From positions 141,868-205,867 of the forward strand of contig JAVJOU010000003.1 in the NCBI GenBank assembly GCA_040216635.1: a DNA stretch of 64,000 nucleotides, written 5' to 3'. Of this stretch, positions 7,376 through 15,630 are shown in pieces. Below the pieces are notes generated by a model, which made no database searches, was not told the origin of the DNA, and was given only the letters and a program-made list of their open reading frames with translations. The translations under genes were made by a program, and so were the position numbers. The stretch is from UBA1479 sp040216635 (GTDB lineage Bacteria > Pseudomonadota > Alphaproteobacteria > Rhodospirillales > Casp-alpha2). Each line of letters starts with the position of its first letter. The stretch's first letter is position 1.

Positions 7376-8446
7376 TTGGCCAATATTAATCTGCGTGCGT
7401 TCACCGCCCTGGTCGTCGATCGGGACGATGCGCACCGGTGGATGATGCATAATCTCCTCCAGGCATTGGGCGTCGGCGAGATTTTGACGGCGTCCAACAA
7501 CGATGAAGCGTTGAACCTGCTGAGGCGCCTTTCCAAAAAACCGGTTTCAGAGCGCATCGACACGGTCGATTTCATGATCTGCGACATCGGTGACGAGGCG
7601 CTCAACGGGATCGCGATGGTGCGCTGGGTCCGCATGCATAAGGAATCACCGAACCGATTTTTGCCGGTGATCCTCATGGACAAAGCGTTCGAGCCCCAGG
7701 ATATCGTCGAGGCTCGGGGGTTCGGAGCAACCCATTTCCTGCTGAAACCGGTCACGGTAGATAGCCTGGTCGATCGGATTTTGACCTTGGTCAACCGGCC
7801 ACGGCCTTTTGTCTACAACAATGGGTATTTCGGGCCGGATCGCCGCGGTAGTGCCAAGGCCGTCAATGACGACCGTCGGGAAATCGGTCCGGAGGACGTT
7901 CGGGTTGACCGGTCTCCTTTGGTGACGGCGCTTGAACGTTTTCCGAACGACAGCGTAATCCGCATTTTTCGGCCGCCCAATCACCTGAAACGGAAAGCCG
8001 GCGGCGATGACGAATCGGATGCCCTGTTTACCGAGGGGGCATTTTTCAAGGCACAGAAAGAGCTGCAGAAATCGAAAGAGGAATATGTCGGCTCCGCCCT
8101 TGATTATGTGGAAAGCCTGCAACGCATCATGGCGGAAGCGGAAACGGCTTCGGACAAATCGGAGCATTTCCAGCGCATCAATACGCTCGCCAATCAGTTG
8201 GGGCTGCAGGGCGAGACATTCGGATATCCGCTGGTTTCAATGGTTGGGAATTCCCTGATGCGGTTCACGGGCGGGGGATTGCCGAACAGTGACTCCAGCA
8301 TCGATTTGGTCAAGGTGCATATCGACTCCCTGACTGTTATCCTGCGCAACAACATCGCCGGTGACGGTGGCGAGACCGGGCGCGAATTGGTGTCTCAGCT
8401 TCAGGCCGCCATCAAGAAGATCACGAAGACCGCCGCGGCGGGTTGA
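7376..8446 (+). CDS. Response regulator with novel C-terminal region
   Basis: 356 residues from a TTG start. The N-terminal receiver domain (about 1-125) has the acidic pair in VVDRDDAH, the phosphoacceptor aspartate in FMICDIGDEALNG and the conserved lysine in LLKPVTVDSL. It is followed by YFGPDRRG, a motif common after receivers in alphaproteobacteria. The rest (about 145-356) is helical, with no DNA-binding domain recognised, and may be a protein-protein output. The TTG at 7376 is preferred because AAGGGGGCC sits just upstream; GTG at 7334 or 7304 would add 14 or 24 residues of uncertain value. It is an orphan: no histidine kinase is adjacent, and SDR and phnN flank it. Confidence 0.75.
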   Translation: MANINLRAFTALVVDRDDAHRWMMHNLLQALGVGEILTASNNDEALNLLRRLSKKPVSERIDTVDFMICDIGDEALNGIAMVRWVRMHKESPNRFLPVILMDKAFEPQDIVEARGFGATHFLLKPVTVDSLVDRILTLVNRPRPFVYNNGYFGPDRRGSAKAVNDDRREIGPEDVRVDRSPLVTALERFPNDSVIRIFRPPNHLKRKAGGDDESDALFTEGAFFKAQKELQKSKEEYVGSALDYVESLQRIMAEAETASDKSEHFQRINTLANQLGLQGETFGYPLVSMVGNSLMRFTGGGLPNSDSSIDLVKVHIDSLTVILRNNIAGDGGETGRELVSQLQAAIKKITKTAAAG

Positions 8447-8566
8447 TGCGCGCGAAGACCGGAAAGAAGGATAAGCCGCCCTGCATTCAGGAACAGGCCA
8501 TGCGCTTAACTCAACCGTCACTCGGCGTTCACATCGCGGTCATAGGGGGCGTGTATCACCCCGACC

Positions 8567-9172
8567 ATGTTCGCTGCTCCCCGCATCCCGGTCCGTGAAA
8601 TGAACACGGCGCCTCTCACCGGAACCATGGTTCTGGTCGTCGGACCGTCCGGTGCCGGCAAGGACAGTTTGATCGACGGTGCCCGTGAAACCTTGAAAAC
8701 TGCCGGCGATGTTGTCTTCCCGCGCCGCGAGATCACCCGGCCGGCAGAAGCCGGAGGCGAGGATCATGTGCCGGTTACGGAAAACCAGTTTCATGCCCGG
8801 CGTGAGTTGGGCGGATATCTATTGTCCTGGGGAGCACACGGTTTGTGGTACGGCATCCCGGCCGAAATCTCGGCGGATTTAAGGGAGGGGCGGACCATCG
8901 TGGTCAATACCTCTCGGTCGGTGATCGATGACGCCCGGTCGAGATTTTCCAATCTGCGGATTGTTTCGGTCAACGTGGATGATGCCACGTTGCGTGCGCG
9001 CCTGGATGCACGCGGGCGGGAAACGGAAGAGCAAATCGCCTTGCGGCTGGAACGCGCCCGGGCCTTCCGTGTGGAAGGCCCGGACGTCATTCAGTTTCCC
9101 AATGATGGGTCGCTTCAGGCGGCGGTCGACCGCTTCACCGATGTCTTGCGCGACCTGAAGCCTACGGATTGA
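8567..9172 (+). CDS. phnN: Ribose 1,5-bisphosphate phosphokinase PhnN
   Basis: 201 residues of guanylate-kinase fold. Makes 5-phosphoribosyl-1-diphosphate (PRPP) from ribose 1,5-bisphosphate with ATP, in phosphonate breakdown and NAD synthesis. The Walker A site VVGPSGAGKDSLID is near residue 25; REITRPAEAGGEDHVPV and SWGAHGLWYGIP are typical of PhnN rather than of Gmk. No other phn gene is present, so here it may serve PRPP supply rather than phosphonate use. No clear ribosome site marks the start; ATG codons at 8600 or 8624 would shorten it by 11 or 19 residues before the P-loop. Confidence 0.85.
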   Translation: MFAAPRIPVREMNTAPLTGTMVLVVGPSGAGKDSLIDGARETLKTAGDVVFPRREITRPAEAGGEDHVPVTENQFHARRELGGYLLSWGAHGLWYGIPAEISADLREGRTIVVNTSRSVIDDARSRFSNLRIVSVNVDDATLRARLDARGRETEEQIALRLERARAFRVEGPDVIQFPNDGSLQAAVDRFTDVLRDLKPTD

Positions 9173-9181
9173 TGAACAGTG

Positions 9182-9682
9182 CTACCTTAGGGCGATGACT
9201 TCGACGCGGCGGCTGCCGTCGAACCAGAACCAATCCGGTGCGGTATCGCCGAACGCTTCGGCCCGCGAGGATAACGCCAAGTTCTGCGGTTTGATTCCGG
9301 CGCCGATCAGGCGAACCGCGACGGCGCGGGCGCGTTCCATGGCCAATTGGTCATTGAATTCAGCCGGCCCGCGCTTGTCCGCTTGGCCAATCATGCAGAT
9401 TTTCGAATAAGGCGCCACTTCCTGCGCATAGGTGCGGATGTCCTTTTCCTGATCCTGCGGTACGGCGGCACTGCCGGTTTTGAAGCCCTTGATGACCAGC
9501 GGGATCGGCTGACCCTGGTCTAACTCGGATTCACATGAGGAATCGAAGGGTTCCGCCGCACGGGCGATATTTGTGGCCAGCAGGCTCGTGGCGAGCAGAC
9601 CGGCGGCAGTCAAGCTTGCGGCAACGACGCCCGTTGCGATCAGGCCCAAGGACGGGCGGGGTTGGGTTGCTGTGCGTGACAT
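9182..9682 (-). CDS. OmpA-family periplasmic or outer membrane protein
   Basis: 166 residues. An N-terminal hydrophobic stretch (SLTAAGLLATSLLATNIARA) ends in a signal-peptidase-like ARAAE. The rest is a single OmpA C-like module: FKTGSAAVPQ at its first strand, MIGQADKRGPAEFNDQLAMERARAV (the peptidoglycan-binding helix region) and SRRVEVIALR at the end. The module binds diaminopimelate in the cell wall. With no beta-barrel or lipobox visible, it is probably a free or N-terminally anchored periplasmic protein. The ATG follows AAGGAGATACGACC. It is convergent with phnN. Confidence 0.8.
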   Translation of the reverse strand: MSRTATQPRPSLGLIATGVVAASLTAAGLLATSLLATNIARAAEPFDSSCESELDQGQPIPLVIKGFKTGSAAVPQDQEKDIRTYAQEVAPYSKICMIGQADKRGPAEFNDQLAMERARAVAVRLIGAGIKPQNLALSSRAEAFGDTAPDWFWFDGSRRVEVIALR

Positions 9683-9808
9683 GGTCGTATCTCCTTCTAT
9701 CGGGTTGATCCGATGGCAGAAGGTATCGCGCCGGAACGCGGCCTTTGTTGGCGGAAAAAGGGACCATTTGGTGTCGGCGATGCCACAATTGGGGCGCCGT
9801 ATCCGCGG

Positions 9809-10471
9809 TCAGCGTTTGACCGCAAGCGTCAGGCCGTCGGCCACGGACAGCATGGAAATCGAAACCCGGTCGTCGTTCTTGAGGCCTGCGTTAAAGGCGC
9901 GGATTGCCTGCGTGTCGGTGGATGTGTCCGCACTGTCCATGACCCGCCCGCTCCATAACACGTTGTCGACGGCGATCAACCCGCCGGGGCGAAGCAAGCT
10001 CAGACAGCGCTCGAAATAATTGCCGTAGTTTTCCTTGTCCGCATCGATGAAGGCCATGTCGAATTGACCGCCGCGCCTTTCGGAAATCAGCGCGTCCAGG
10101 GTTTCGACCGCCGGGGCAAGGCGCAGCGACACCCGCCCGTCCACGCCGGCATCGGCCCAATAGCGCCGCGCGATCGCGGTATATTCCTCGGACACATCGC
10201 AACAGATCAGCTCGCCGTCATCCGGCAGGGCCAGGGCCATGGCAAGGGAACTGTATCCCGTGAAAGTGCCGACCTCGATGATCCGCCTGGCACCGATCAG
10301 TTGCACCAACAGCCCCAGTAATTGACCCTGGTCGGGGGAAACCTGCATCATCGCCCGGGGGTGGTCGTCCGTTTCCTTGCGTAGCTTGGCAAGAATTTCC
10401 GGTTCACGCAGGGTAGTGTCCAGAATGTAATCGTAAAGGGCGGGGTCCAGCCCCGTGGTTGCTTTTGTCAC
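9809..10471 (-). CDS. Class I SAM-dependent O-methyltransferase (caffeoyl-CoA type)
   Basis: 220 residues. The SAM site RIIEVGTFTGYSSLAMALAL is followed by LICCDVSEEYTAIARRYW, and the divalent metal site is the aspartate in MAFIDADKENYGNYFE, with LIAVDNVLWSGRV after it. These are the marks of the cation-dependent catechol/caffeoyl-CoA O-methyltransferase family. The acceptor is probably a small catechol, but the bacterial members are loosely specific. It is separate from its neighbours (OmpA-like gene downstream, cyclophilin-like gene upstream by 37 bases on the same strand, perhaps co-transcribed). Confidence 0.88.
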   Translation of the reverse strand: MTKATTGLDPALYDYILDTTLREPEILAKLRKETDDHPRAMMQVSPDQGQLLGLLVQLIGARRIIEVGTFTGYSSLAMALALPDDGELICCDVSEEYTAIARRYWADAGVDGRVSLRLAPAVETLDALISERRGGQFDMAFIDADKENYGNYFERCLSLLRPGGLIAVDNVLWSGRVMDSADTSTDTQAIRAFNAGLKNDDRVSISMLSVADGLTLAVKR

Positions 10472-10508
10472 GATTTCGACATCCTTGTTGATAAAGGGTC
10501 CAGCGGAG

Positions 10509-10883
10509 TCATTCCCCGCGTTTAACTGTAATCGGTGCGCCCGCCGGCACGGCGGCCAGAGTCTTCACGTCCTCGACGGCGTCCGCCCAGATGTTGCAGG
10601 GCGATGCCAAGCGGCATTCGTCCCCTTGGGAAATGGGCGTGCGGCCGAAGCCGATGGCGATGCTGTCCCCGTCCGGCCAGAATGCGATTTCGCCGGGCTC
10701 GACCACGGCGCGGGCATCGGCCTCGCGGGCCGGGGACACGGGCGTGGGGAAATAGACTTCTTCGCCCCAGGTGCTGGCATTGGCCGAAAATGGCAGAGCT
10801 TCCCAGATCGCGGTGGCGGTGGGGGTATCCCGCAGCTTGGCGGTGATGGTCACGGATCCGATGGTCATTTTGATCGTTTTCAT
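10509..10883 (-). CDS. Cyclophilin-like fold protein
   Basis: 124 residues, a short beta-rich protein. MKTIKMTIGSVTITAKL at the start, TWGEEVYFPTPV in the middle and the stretch GEIAFWPDGDSIAIGFGRTP match the bacterial cyclophilin-like domain family (the TM1367-like group, formerly DUF369). The fold resembles peptidyl-prolyl isomerase, but known members lack the catalytic arginine and their role is unknown. The start follows GAGGAGACACCTGATCCC. It is 37 bases before the O-methyltransferase gene on the same strand. Confidence 0.75.
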   Translation of the reverse strand: MKTIKMTIGSVTITAKLRDTPTATAIWEALPFSANASTWGEEVYFPTPVSPAREADARAVVEPGEIAFWPDGDSIAIGFGRTPISQGDECRLASPCNIWADAVEDVKTLAAVPAGAPITVKRGE

Positions 10884-10965
10884 GGGATCAGGTGTCTCCT
10901 CCTCGTTTCTTGAGATGCGGCTATCCTAACCGCTTTCTGGCCGGGTGCGAGCCCGGCCGGGGACG

Positions 10966-11370
10966 TTATTGCATCGTGGGGCCGGCCTCCAGATTGTCGG
11001 CGGCGGACCGGTCCTGGCAGGGGCCGGCCTGATGGTGGACCATGCGCCATCGGGCCCCGTTTCGAACGAAGACATTGGTTGCCGTCAGCAAGGTGCCGGG
11101 CATGCGTTCGAACCCCGTGACATAGGCGGTGTCACCGGCGATGAAGGCTTGCGCGCCGACACATCGGATGTCCGTGGTCTCGCCCGATGCCAGGATCGTC
11201 GCCCAGCTGTCCATGACGTCGGATTGCCCGACCAGGGGGCGCCAGCCGGGGTGAATGCAGGTGATGTCCCGGTCGTCCGCCCAGACATCCCGCATCTGTG
11301 CGAAATCTCCGCTTGCGAAGGCTGTGTAAAAGGCGTCGTTGGCGAACAGAATGGATTCCTTGTCTGACAT
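10966..11370 (-). CDS. NTF2-like / SnoaL-like ketosteroid-isomerase-fold protein
   Basis: 134 residues with the NTF2-like pattern: an N-terminal helix FANDAFYTAFASGDFAQMRDVWA, then DRDITCIHPGWRPLVGQSDVMDSWATIL, and strands ending TNVFVRNGARWRMVHHQAGP. Similar YybH/DUF4440-type proteins are small-ligand binding or isomerase modules whose function is usually unknown. The DITCIHPGW stretch is very common in alphaproteobacterial members. It is monocistronic or loosely linked to the cyclophilin-like gene (82-base gap, same strand). Confidence 0.75.
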   Translation of the reverse strand: MSDKESILFANDAFYTAFASGDFAQMRDVWADDRDITCIHPGWRPLVGQSDVMDSWATILASGETTDIRCVGAQAFIAGDTAYVTGFERMPGTLLTATNVFVRNGARWRMVHHQAGPCQDRSAADNLEAGPTMQ

Positions 11371-11584
11371 GCGGTGCGTCTCCGTTTCTTTTCCGGCACC
11401 CGAAGGCAGACTATCCGGCCGCCGACAGAGTCAACGGAATGATCCTATTCGTGCCGCCGTTGGTCAAATGTCTGGCGCGGCGATCCTTGCCCGTTGAAAA
11501 TGGGGACGAAAGGCGTCGCCATCAACAGGTGGCGGTTGCCGGATTTGATGAAATCGCCGGAATGCTCAAATCAAGGGATCAGCC

Positions 11585-12577
11585 ATGGCCGAGACATCCG
11601 AAAATCCCACGGATCGGGAAACTCTGGAAGAAGATGCCAAACGGGGCCTGCCGCTTGATTTGATGACGGCGGTGCCGGGGCTCAACCCCCGGGATATGTC
11701 CGTGCTAATCGTCAGCGGCCTGGGCAAGGGGATTTCCCTGAATGCGGGCGTCGATAACGGCGACGGCACGGCGACATTGCTGGAACGCGACCTGGAGGTC
11801 CCCGGCGGCTTGCGCATGCGGTTTCCCCCCGGGGCCGGCGGCCCACACGCCTTTGCCGTCACGGTGATTTCCGGGGACGGCCATGTGCGCACGGGCAGCC
11901 TGACGGTGGAACCGGGCCTGGCATCCCTGGAAACGGGATTGCGGTTTTCCATCGAAACCCCCGTGGTCATGGACGGCAAAGGGCTGATCGGCTTCCCGGT
12001 TGCGATTTCGTTCAGCCGCGGCTTGGGCAAGATGGTCGGTGAGGTTTCCTTCCTGCTGTCGGGTGTGCCGCCCGGCGTGCATTTGACCAATGGCGTGCGG
12101 GATGGGGAGGAAGACGGCGACGGCCCGTGGCGGATGGGGTTGGACGATCTGCGGGATTTGAATCTGATCGTGCCGGATGGTCAGCCGGCATTCGATGTCG
12201 AATTGACGGTCGATGCCCGAGGTCAATCAGGCGGCAGGCTTAAGTTCGTGCGCTCGGTGAGAGTCGTGCCGCCAGGGGCGCGGGCACAGGAAACGCCGCC
12301 GGATGTGGCGCCGTCCGGAAACAAGTCGCCTGTACAGGCAAAGCCAACTGAACCGGCGCCCAATGCGCCGGAGTCACCGCCGGTGACGGACTGGCTGACG
12401 GGGAATGGTGTTTTTACCTTCGCATCGGGCCATGGCGGGGACCTGTTCGAAGGCGGTTACGGCTGGTCGGAAGGTGCTGCGGCTGAGGCCACTCGGGGAA
12501 AGACGGAGAGTGGCGCCGTGTTGCGGCTTTTGGCGGGCGGGCCGGTCATTGACGGGCCCGAGCCGATTGTTTGGTGA
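11585..12577 (+). CDS. Protein with two RTX/adhesin-type repeat modules and no signal peptide
   Basis: 330 residues, function unknown. Two stretches resemble the beta modules repeated in giant type I-secreted calcium adhesins: residues ~25-100 (SVLIVSGLGKGISLNAGVDN, NGDGTATL, DL..GLRMRFPP, FAVTVIS) and ~135-225 (FLLSGVPPGVHLTNGV, DGDGPWRMGLDDLRDLNLIV, FDVELTVDAR). A proline/alanine linker follows (~235-265), then a glycine-rich end (FASGHGGDLFEGGYGW) that loosely recalls a RTX secretion tail. There is no N-terminal signal, as in type I secretion substrates. No transporter genes are nearby. The start follows AAGGGATCAGCC. Confidence 0.6.
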   Translation: MAETSENPTDRETLEEDAKRGLPLDLMTAVPGLNPRDMSVLIVSGLGKGISLNAGVDNGDGTATLLERDLEVPGGLRMRFPPGAGGPHAFAVTVISGDGHVRTGSLTVEPGLASLETGLRFSIETPVVMDGKGLIGFPVAISFSRGLGKMVGEVSFLLSGVPPGVHLTNGVRDGEEDGDGPWRMGLDDLRDLNLIVPDGQPAFDVELTVDARGQSGGRLKFVRSVRVVPPGARAQETPPDVAPSGNKSPVQAKPTEPAPNAPESPPVTDWLTGNGVFTFASGHGGDLFEGGYGWSEGAAAEATRGKTESGAVLRLLAGGPVIDGPEPIVW

Positions 12578-12598
12578 ACGGCCGGGCGCAAGGCGCGG

Positions 12599-12826
12599 TC
12601 AGTTGACCGTCGTATCCGTGGAATCTTCGATAGCATCGGCTTCGATCATGGCGTGATAAATCTTGATCGCCTGTGCTTTTGTGATGCCGCCCGCGCGGGC
12701 ACCGGCCTGCACCATGGCAAGCGACGGCTGCATCGGCACGAACTTGATGCCGAGATCGACAAGCTCCTCAAGCTCGGCAAGGGCCAAACCTAAGGTAGGG
12801 GAGGAGCGTTCTGTTCTGGAATTCAT
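12599..12826 (-). CDS. Small conserved-looking hypothetical protein, 75 aa
   Basis: Not recognised. It is mostly helical, with no signal or membrane segment: LGLALAELEELVDLGIKFVP, then GARAGGITKAQAIKIYHAMI and an acidic end (EADAIEDSTDTTV). The second helix pair could be a small helix-turn-helix or a protein-protein module, but nothing specific can be claimed. The start at 12826 follows GGAAAGAGAAACAGC; an alternative ATG at 12856, with a weaker AGGA site, would add 10 residues. It is convergent with the RTX-like gene. Confidence 0.5.
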   Translation of the reverse strand: MNSRTERSSPTLGLALAELEELVDLGIKFVPMQPSLAMVQAGARAGGITKAQAIKIYHAMIEADAIEDSTDTTVN

Positions 12827-13022
12827 GCTGTTTCTCTTTCCGGTTTCATTTGTCATTCCTCGAATTCCGCACGACTGCACCGGTTAGATAGGCAAACAAC
12901 ATGCCAATTTCACGTATCCTGGCCGTTGGTCATAGATCACTTGCTCTTTCGGGTCGTACCTTTCAAAAGTCTTGTCCGTAATCTAGTCTCCCGCGCATGA
13001 TCGAAAGCACCCAGAAAACGTT

Positions 13023-13394
13023 ATGAACACCAACGATTCCGCCATTTACCACATGTGCCGCCGCGAAGAATGGACCGCCGCAGAAACGGCGGGGGCTTAC
13101 GGCGGCTCGTCCCAGGACCGGGCCGACGGCTTCATTCATTTCTCAAATGCACAGCAGGTCGTGAAAAGTGCGGCCAAACACCGGGCCGGTCAGGACGGGC
13201 TTGTCCTTTTGCGTGTCGATACGACAAAACTGGGCGATGCATTGAAATGGGAAGAATCGCGGGGCGGTGCCTTGTTCCCGCATCTGTATGGCGAGTTACC
13301 CGTGGATGCGGTGATCGCGGTTTATGACGTGCCGCTCGGCCCCGACGGATTACACGTATTTCCACCCGAATTGAATTTGACGGAGGGCGAATAA
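13023..13394 (+). CDS. DUF952 family protein
   Basis: 123 residues. IYHMCRREEWTAAETAGAYGGSS at the start, DGFIHFSNAQQV with its conserved FIH(F/L)S, LLRVDTTKL, and FPHLYGELPVDAV near the end are the recognisable marks of DUF952. The fold is related to ADP-ribosyl-binding or glutathione S-transferase-type enzymes in some annotations, but no activity is established. Its stop codon abuts the pyrD start, so the two are co-transcribed, an arrangement common in alphaproteobacteria. Confidence 0.88.
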   Translation: MNTNDSAIYHMCRREEWTAAETAGAYGGSSQDRADGFIHFSNAQQVVKSAAKHRAGQDGLVLLRVDTTKLGDALKWEESRGGALFPHLYGELPVDAVIAVYDVPLGPDGLHVFPPELNLTEGE

Positions 13395-14456
13395 ATGTCC
13401 CTTGCCGAACGGCTGATGCCGGCGCTTCGCTGTCTTGATGCGGAAACGTCCCATGGTCTGGCCATCGCCGGGTTGCGCATGGGGATGGTTCCGCCGGTGC
13501 CGACGTCGGATCGTCCGGTGCTGGCATCCCGTATCTGGGGGATGGATTTCTCTAACCCCGTGGGGCTTGCCGCCGGGTTCGATAAAGATGCTCGCGTGCC
13601 CCGCGCGGTATTGGGATTGGGCTTCGGTTTCGCCGAAGTCGGCAGCGTCACGCCCAAGCCACAACCCGGCAATCCCAAACCGCGTCTGTTCCGCCTGACG
13701 GCGGACCGCGCCGTGATCAACCGCATGGGCTTCAACAACGGCGGCCATGCGGCCATGGCGGCGCGTATGGCCAAGTTTCGCGCCGGTCTGGGCAGCGGCG
13801 GGATCGTCGGCGTCAATCTGGGCCGCAACAAGGATTCCACGGACGAAGTTCAGGATTACGTGCTGGGTGTGGAACGGTTGGGCGCGCTTGCCAGTTATCT
13901 GGTGGTCAACGTATCGTCCCCGAACACGCCGGGATTGCGGACCTTGCAGGACCGGGGGCCGCTGACGGCTTTGTTGACGGCGGTGAAAACCGCGCGCGAC
14001 GGATTGCAGAACCGCCCGCCGCTGTTGGTCAAGATCGCACCCGATCTGGCCAGCGCCGACCTGGAAGACATCGCCGCCGTTGCAGCCGACGTCGGCATCG
14101 ACGGCATCATCGCGACCAACACCACCATCAGCCGTCCCGACAGCCTGCGCGATCCGCAAAAGGACGAGACGGGCGGGCTTTCTGGCATCCCCTTGAAAGG
14201 CATGGCCAAGGACGTTCTGTCGGATCTGTATCAACTGGTCGGCCGGGAAATTCCCTTGATCGGGGTGGGCGGCATCGCCACGGGGGCGGATGCTTATGCG
14301 CGCATTCGCGCGGGCGCCACGCTGGTGCAGGTCTATTCGGCCTTGGTTTACGAAGGCCCCTATTTGGCGGCAAAAATTGCAAACGAGCTGGCGGACCTTC
14401 TCGACCGCGACGGTTTCAAGTCGGTCGCCGCCGCCGTGGGTGTCGATCACCACTGA
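13395..14456 (+). CDS. pyrD: Dihydroorotate dehydrogenase (quinone), class 2
   Basis: 353 residues. Oxidises dihydroorotate to orotate with FMN and passes electrons to quinone at the inner membrane, the fourth step of pyrimidine synthesis. The N-terminal helices (MSLAERLMPALRCLDAETSHG) form the membrane/quinone module that marks class 2. The core has NPVGLAAGFDKDA, FVEVG-like FGFAEVGSVTPKPQPGNP, RLTADRAVINRMGFNN, VNVSSPNTPGLR (with the catalytic serine), KIAPDL, TNTTISR and VGGIATG for FMN phosphate binding. It follows the DUF952 gene with no gap. Confidence 0.95.
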   Translation: MSLAERLMPALRCLDAETSHGLAIAGLRMGMVPPVPTSDRPVLASRIWGMDFSNPVGLAAGFDKDARVPRAVLGLGFGFAEVGSVTPKPQPGNPKPRLFRLTADRAVINRMGFNNGGHAAMAARMAKFRAGLGSGGIVGVNLGRNKDSTDEVQDYVLGVERLGALASYLVVNVSSPNTPGLRTLQDRGPLTALLTAVKTARDGLQNRPPLLVKIAPDLASADLEDIAAVAADVGIDGIIATNTTISRPDSLRDPQKDETGGLSGIPLKGMAKDVLSDLYQLVGREIPLIGVGGIATGADAYARIRAGATLVQVYSALVYEGPYLAAKIANELADLLDRDGFKSVAAAVGVDHH

Positions 14457-14469
14457 CCGGCGATGCTGC

Positions 14470-15630
14470 CTAGCCTTCTTTTTTCAAGGAAGCTTCCGTG
14501 CGTTCCAACACGCCGCGCAGCAGTTTGAAGGCGATGGGCGCCATGGCGACCAGGAAGATCACGCGCACCATGTGATGGACCGAGACAAAGGCCACGTCGA
14601 TTCCAAGCGATAGGCTGATCAAGGTCATTTCGGCCAGCCCCCCGGGGGCGAAAGCCAGCCAGACCGTATTGACCGGAATGCCGGTGAATTCATGGACGAC
14701 CCAGGCGCCGGCCAGGGCCGAGCACAACATGAATACGGTCAGTCCCGCTGCCTGGATCATGGTGGCGGACATCTCGCGTAGGGAGATGCCCAGAAAGCGG
14801 CAGCCGATCGAGGCCCCGATCACGACCTGGGCCAAGGCGATGATTTCTTGGGGCGGGCGGGCTTCCGTAAAACCAGCCAAATGCACAATTGCTGATACAA
14901 GCGTCGGTCCCAGCAATTGGGCGGCCGGGAAGCGCAGCTTGCGCGCACCGTAAAAGCCGACCACGGCACAGGCGATCAGAATGGCCGCATCCTTAAGGCG
15001 CACATCGGACATGTTGCCGAGCGCGCCCATGTTGCCCGGCTGGTAGCCTTCGAAGAATTTGAACCAGAAAGGGATGACCAGAACGGTCAGCATGATGCGG
15101 ACGGAATGGTTGAGGGAAATCTTGCGGTCGTCGGCGCCCATGGCTTCGCCCAGCAAGGCCATTTCCCCGAACCCGCCCGGCGAGGCCGAAAAATAGGACG
15201 TCGCCGCATCCCATTTGGCGACGCGCACAAGATAGTAGGACACCATCGCCGTCACGCCGAGGGCATAGACCAGCAGCATGGAGATTGACGCCACCCATTC
15301 CGTCGCGTGGCGGATTGCTTCGGGTGTGAACCCGGCGCCCAACATGACGCCCAGCACCGGCACCATGTAGATGCGCAGGCGCTTGGGCCGGACCAGGGGG
15401 GCGCCCGACAGCGACGCGATCAGCGTGAATACCAGGGCCCCGATCATCCACGGCAGGGGCATGTGCAATTCATGGAACAGCACGCCGCCGACGCCACCCA
15501 ATGCCAGGGTCAGAGCCATGCGGATGGGGCGTGTTTTCGGATTGCCCTGCGGTTCGGGGATTGCGTCGTCGCTGTCTGTGTCGTCGCTATTATCGGTGGA
15601 GGTGTCGGTCGGTTTGTCGGCGGAACTCAC
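14470..15630 (-). CDS. AbrB-family (PF05145) integral membrane protein
   Basis: 386 residues. After an acidic, disordered N-terminus (~30 residues of D, S, T) it has about ten hydrophobic helices arranged as two repeats. Each repeat opens with a signature: LHMPLPWMIGALVFTLIAS with GLVRPKRLR in the first, and LRFPAAQLLGPTLVSAIVH in the second. It also has FGEMALLGEAMGADDRKISLNHSVR and the matching FAPGGLAEMTLISLSLGIDVAFVSVHH. These proteins (AbrB, often called ammonia-monooxygenase-like) are of uncertain function, probably transport or membrane regulation. Its start overlaps the end of the nadK gene by 4 bases, so they are coupled. Confidence 0.85.
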   Translation of the reverse strand: MSSADKPTDTSTDNSDDTDSDDAIPEPQGNPKTRPIRMALTLALGGVGGVLFHELHMPLPWMIGALVFTLIASLSGAPLVRPKRLRIYMVPVLGVMLGAGFTPEAIRHATEWVASISMLLVYALGVTAMVSYYLVRVAKWDAATSYFSASPGGFGEMALLGEAMGADDRKISLNHSVRIMLTVLVIPFWFKFFEGYQPGNMGALGNMSDVRLKDAAILIACAVVGFYGARKLRFPAAQLLGPTLVSAIVHLAGFTEARPPQEIIALAQVVIGASIGCRFLGISLREMSATMIQAAGLTVFMLCSALAGAWVVHEFTGIPVNTVWLAFAPGGLAEMTLISLSLGIDVAFVSVHHMVRVIFLVAMAPIAFKLLRGVLERTEASLKKEG

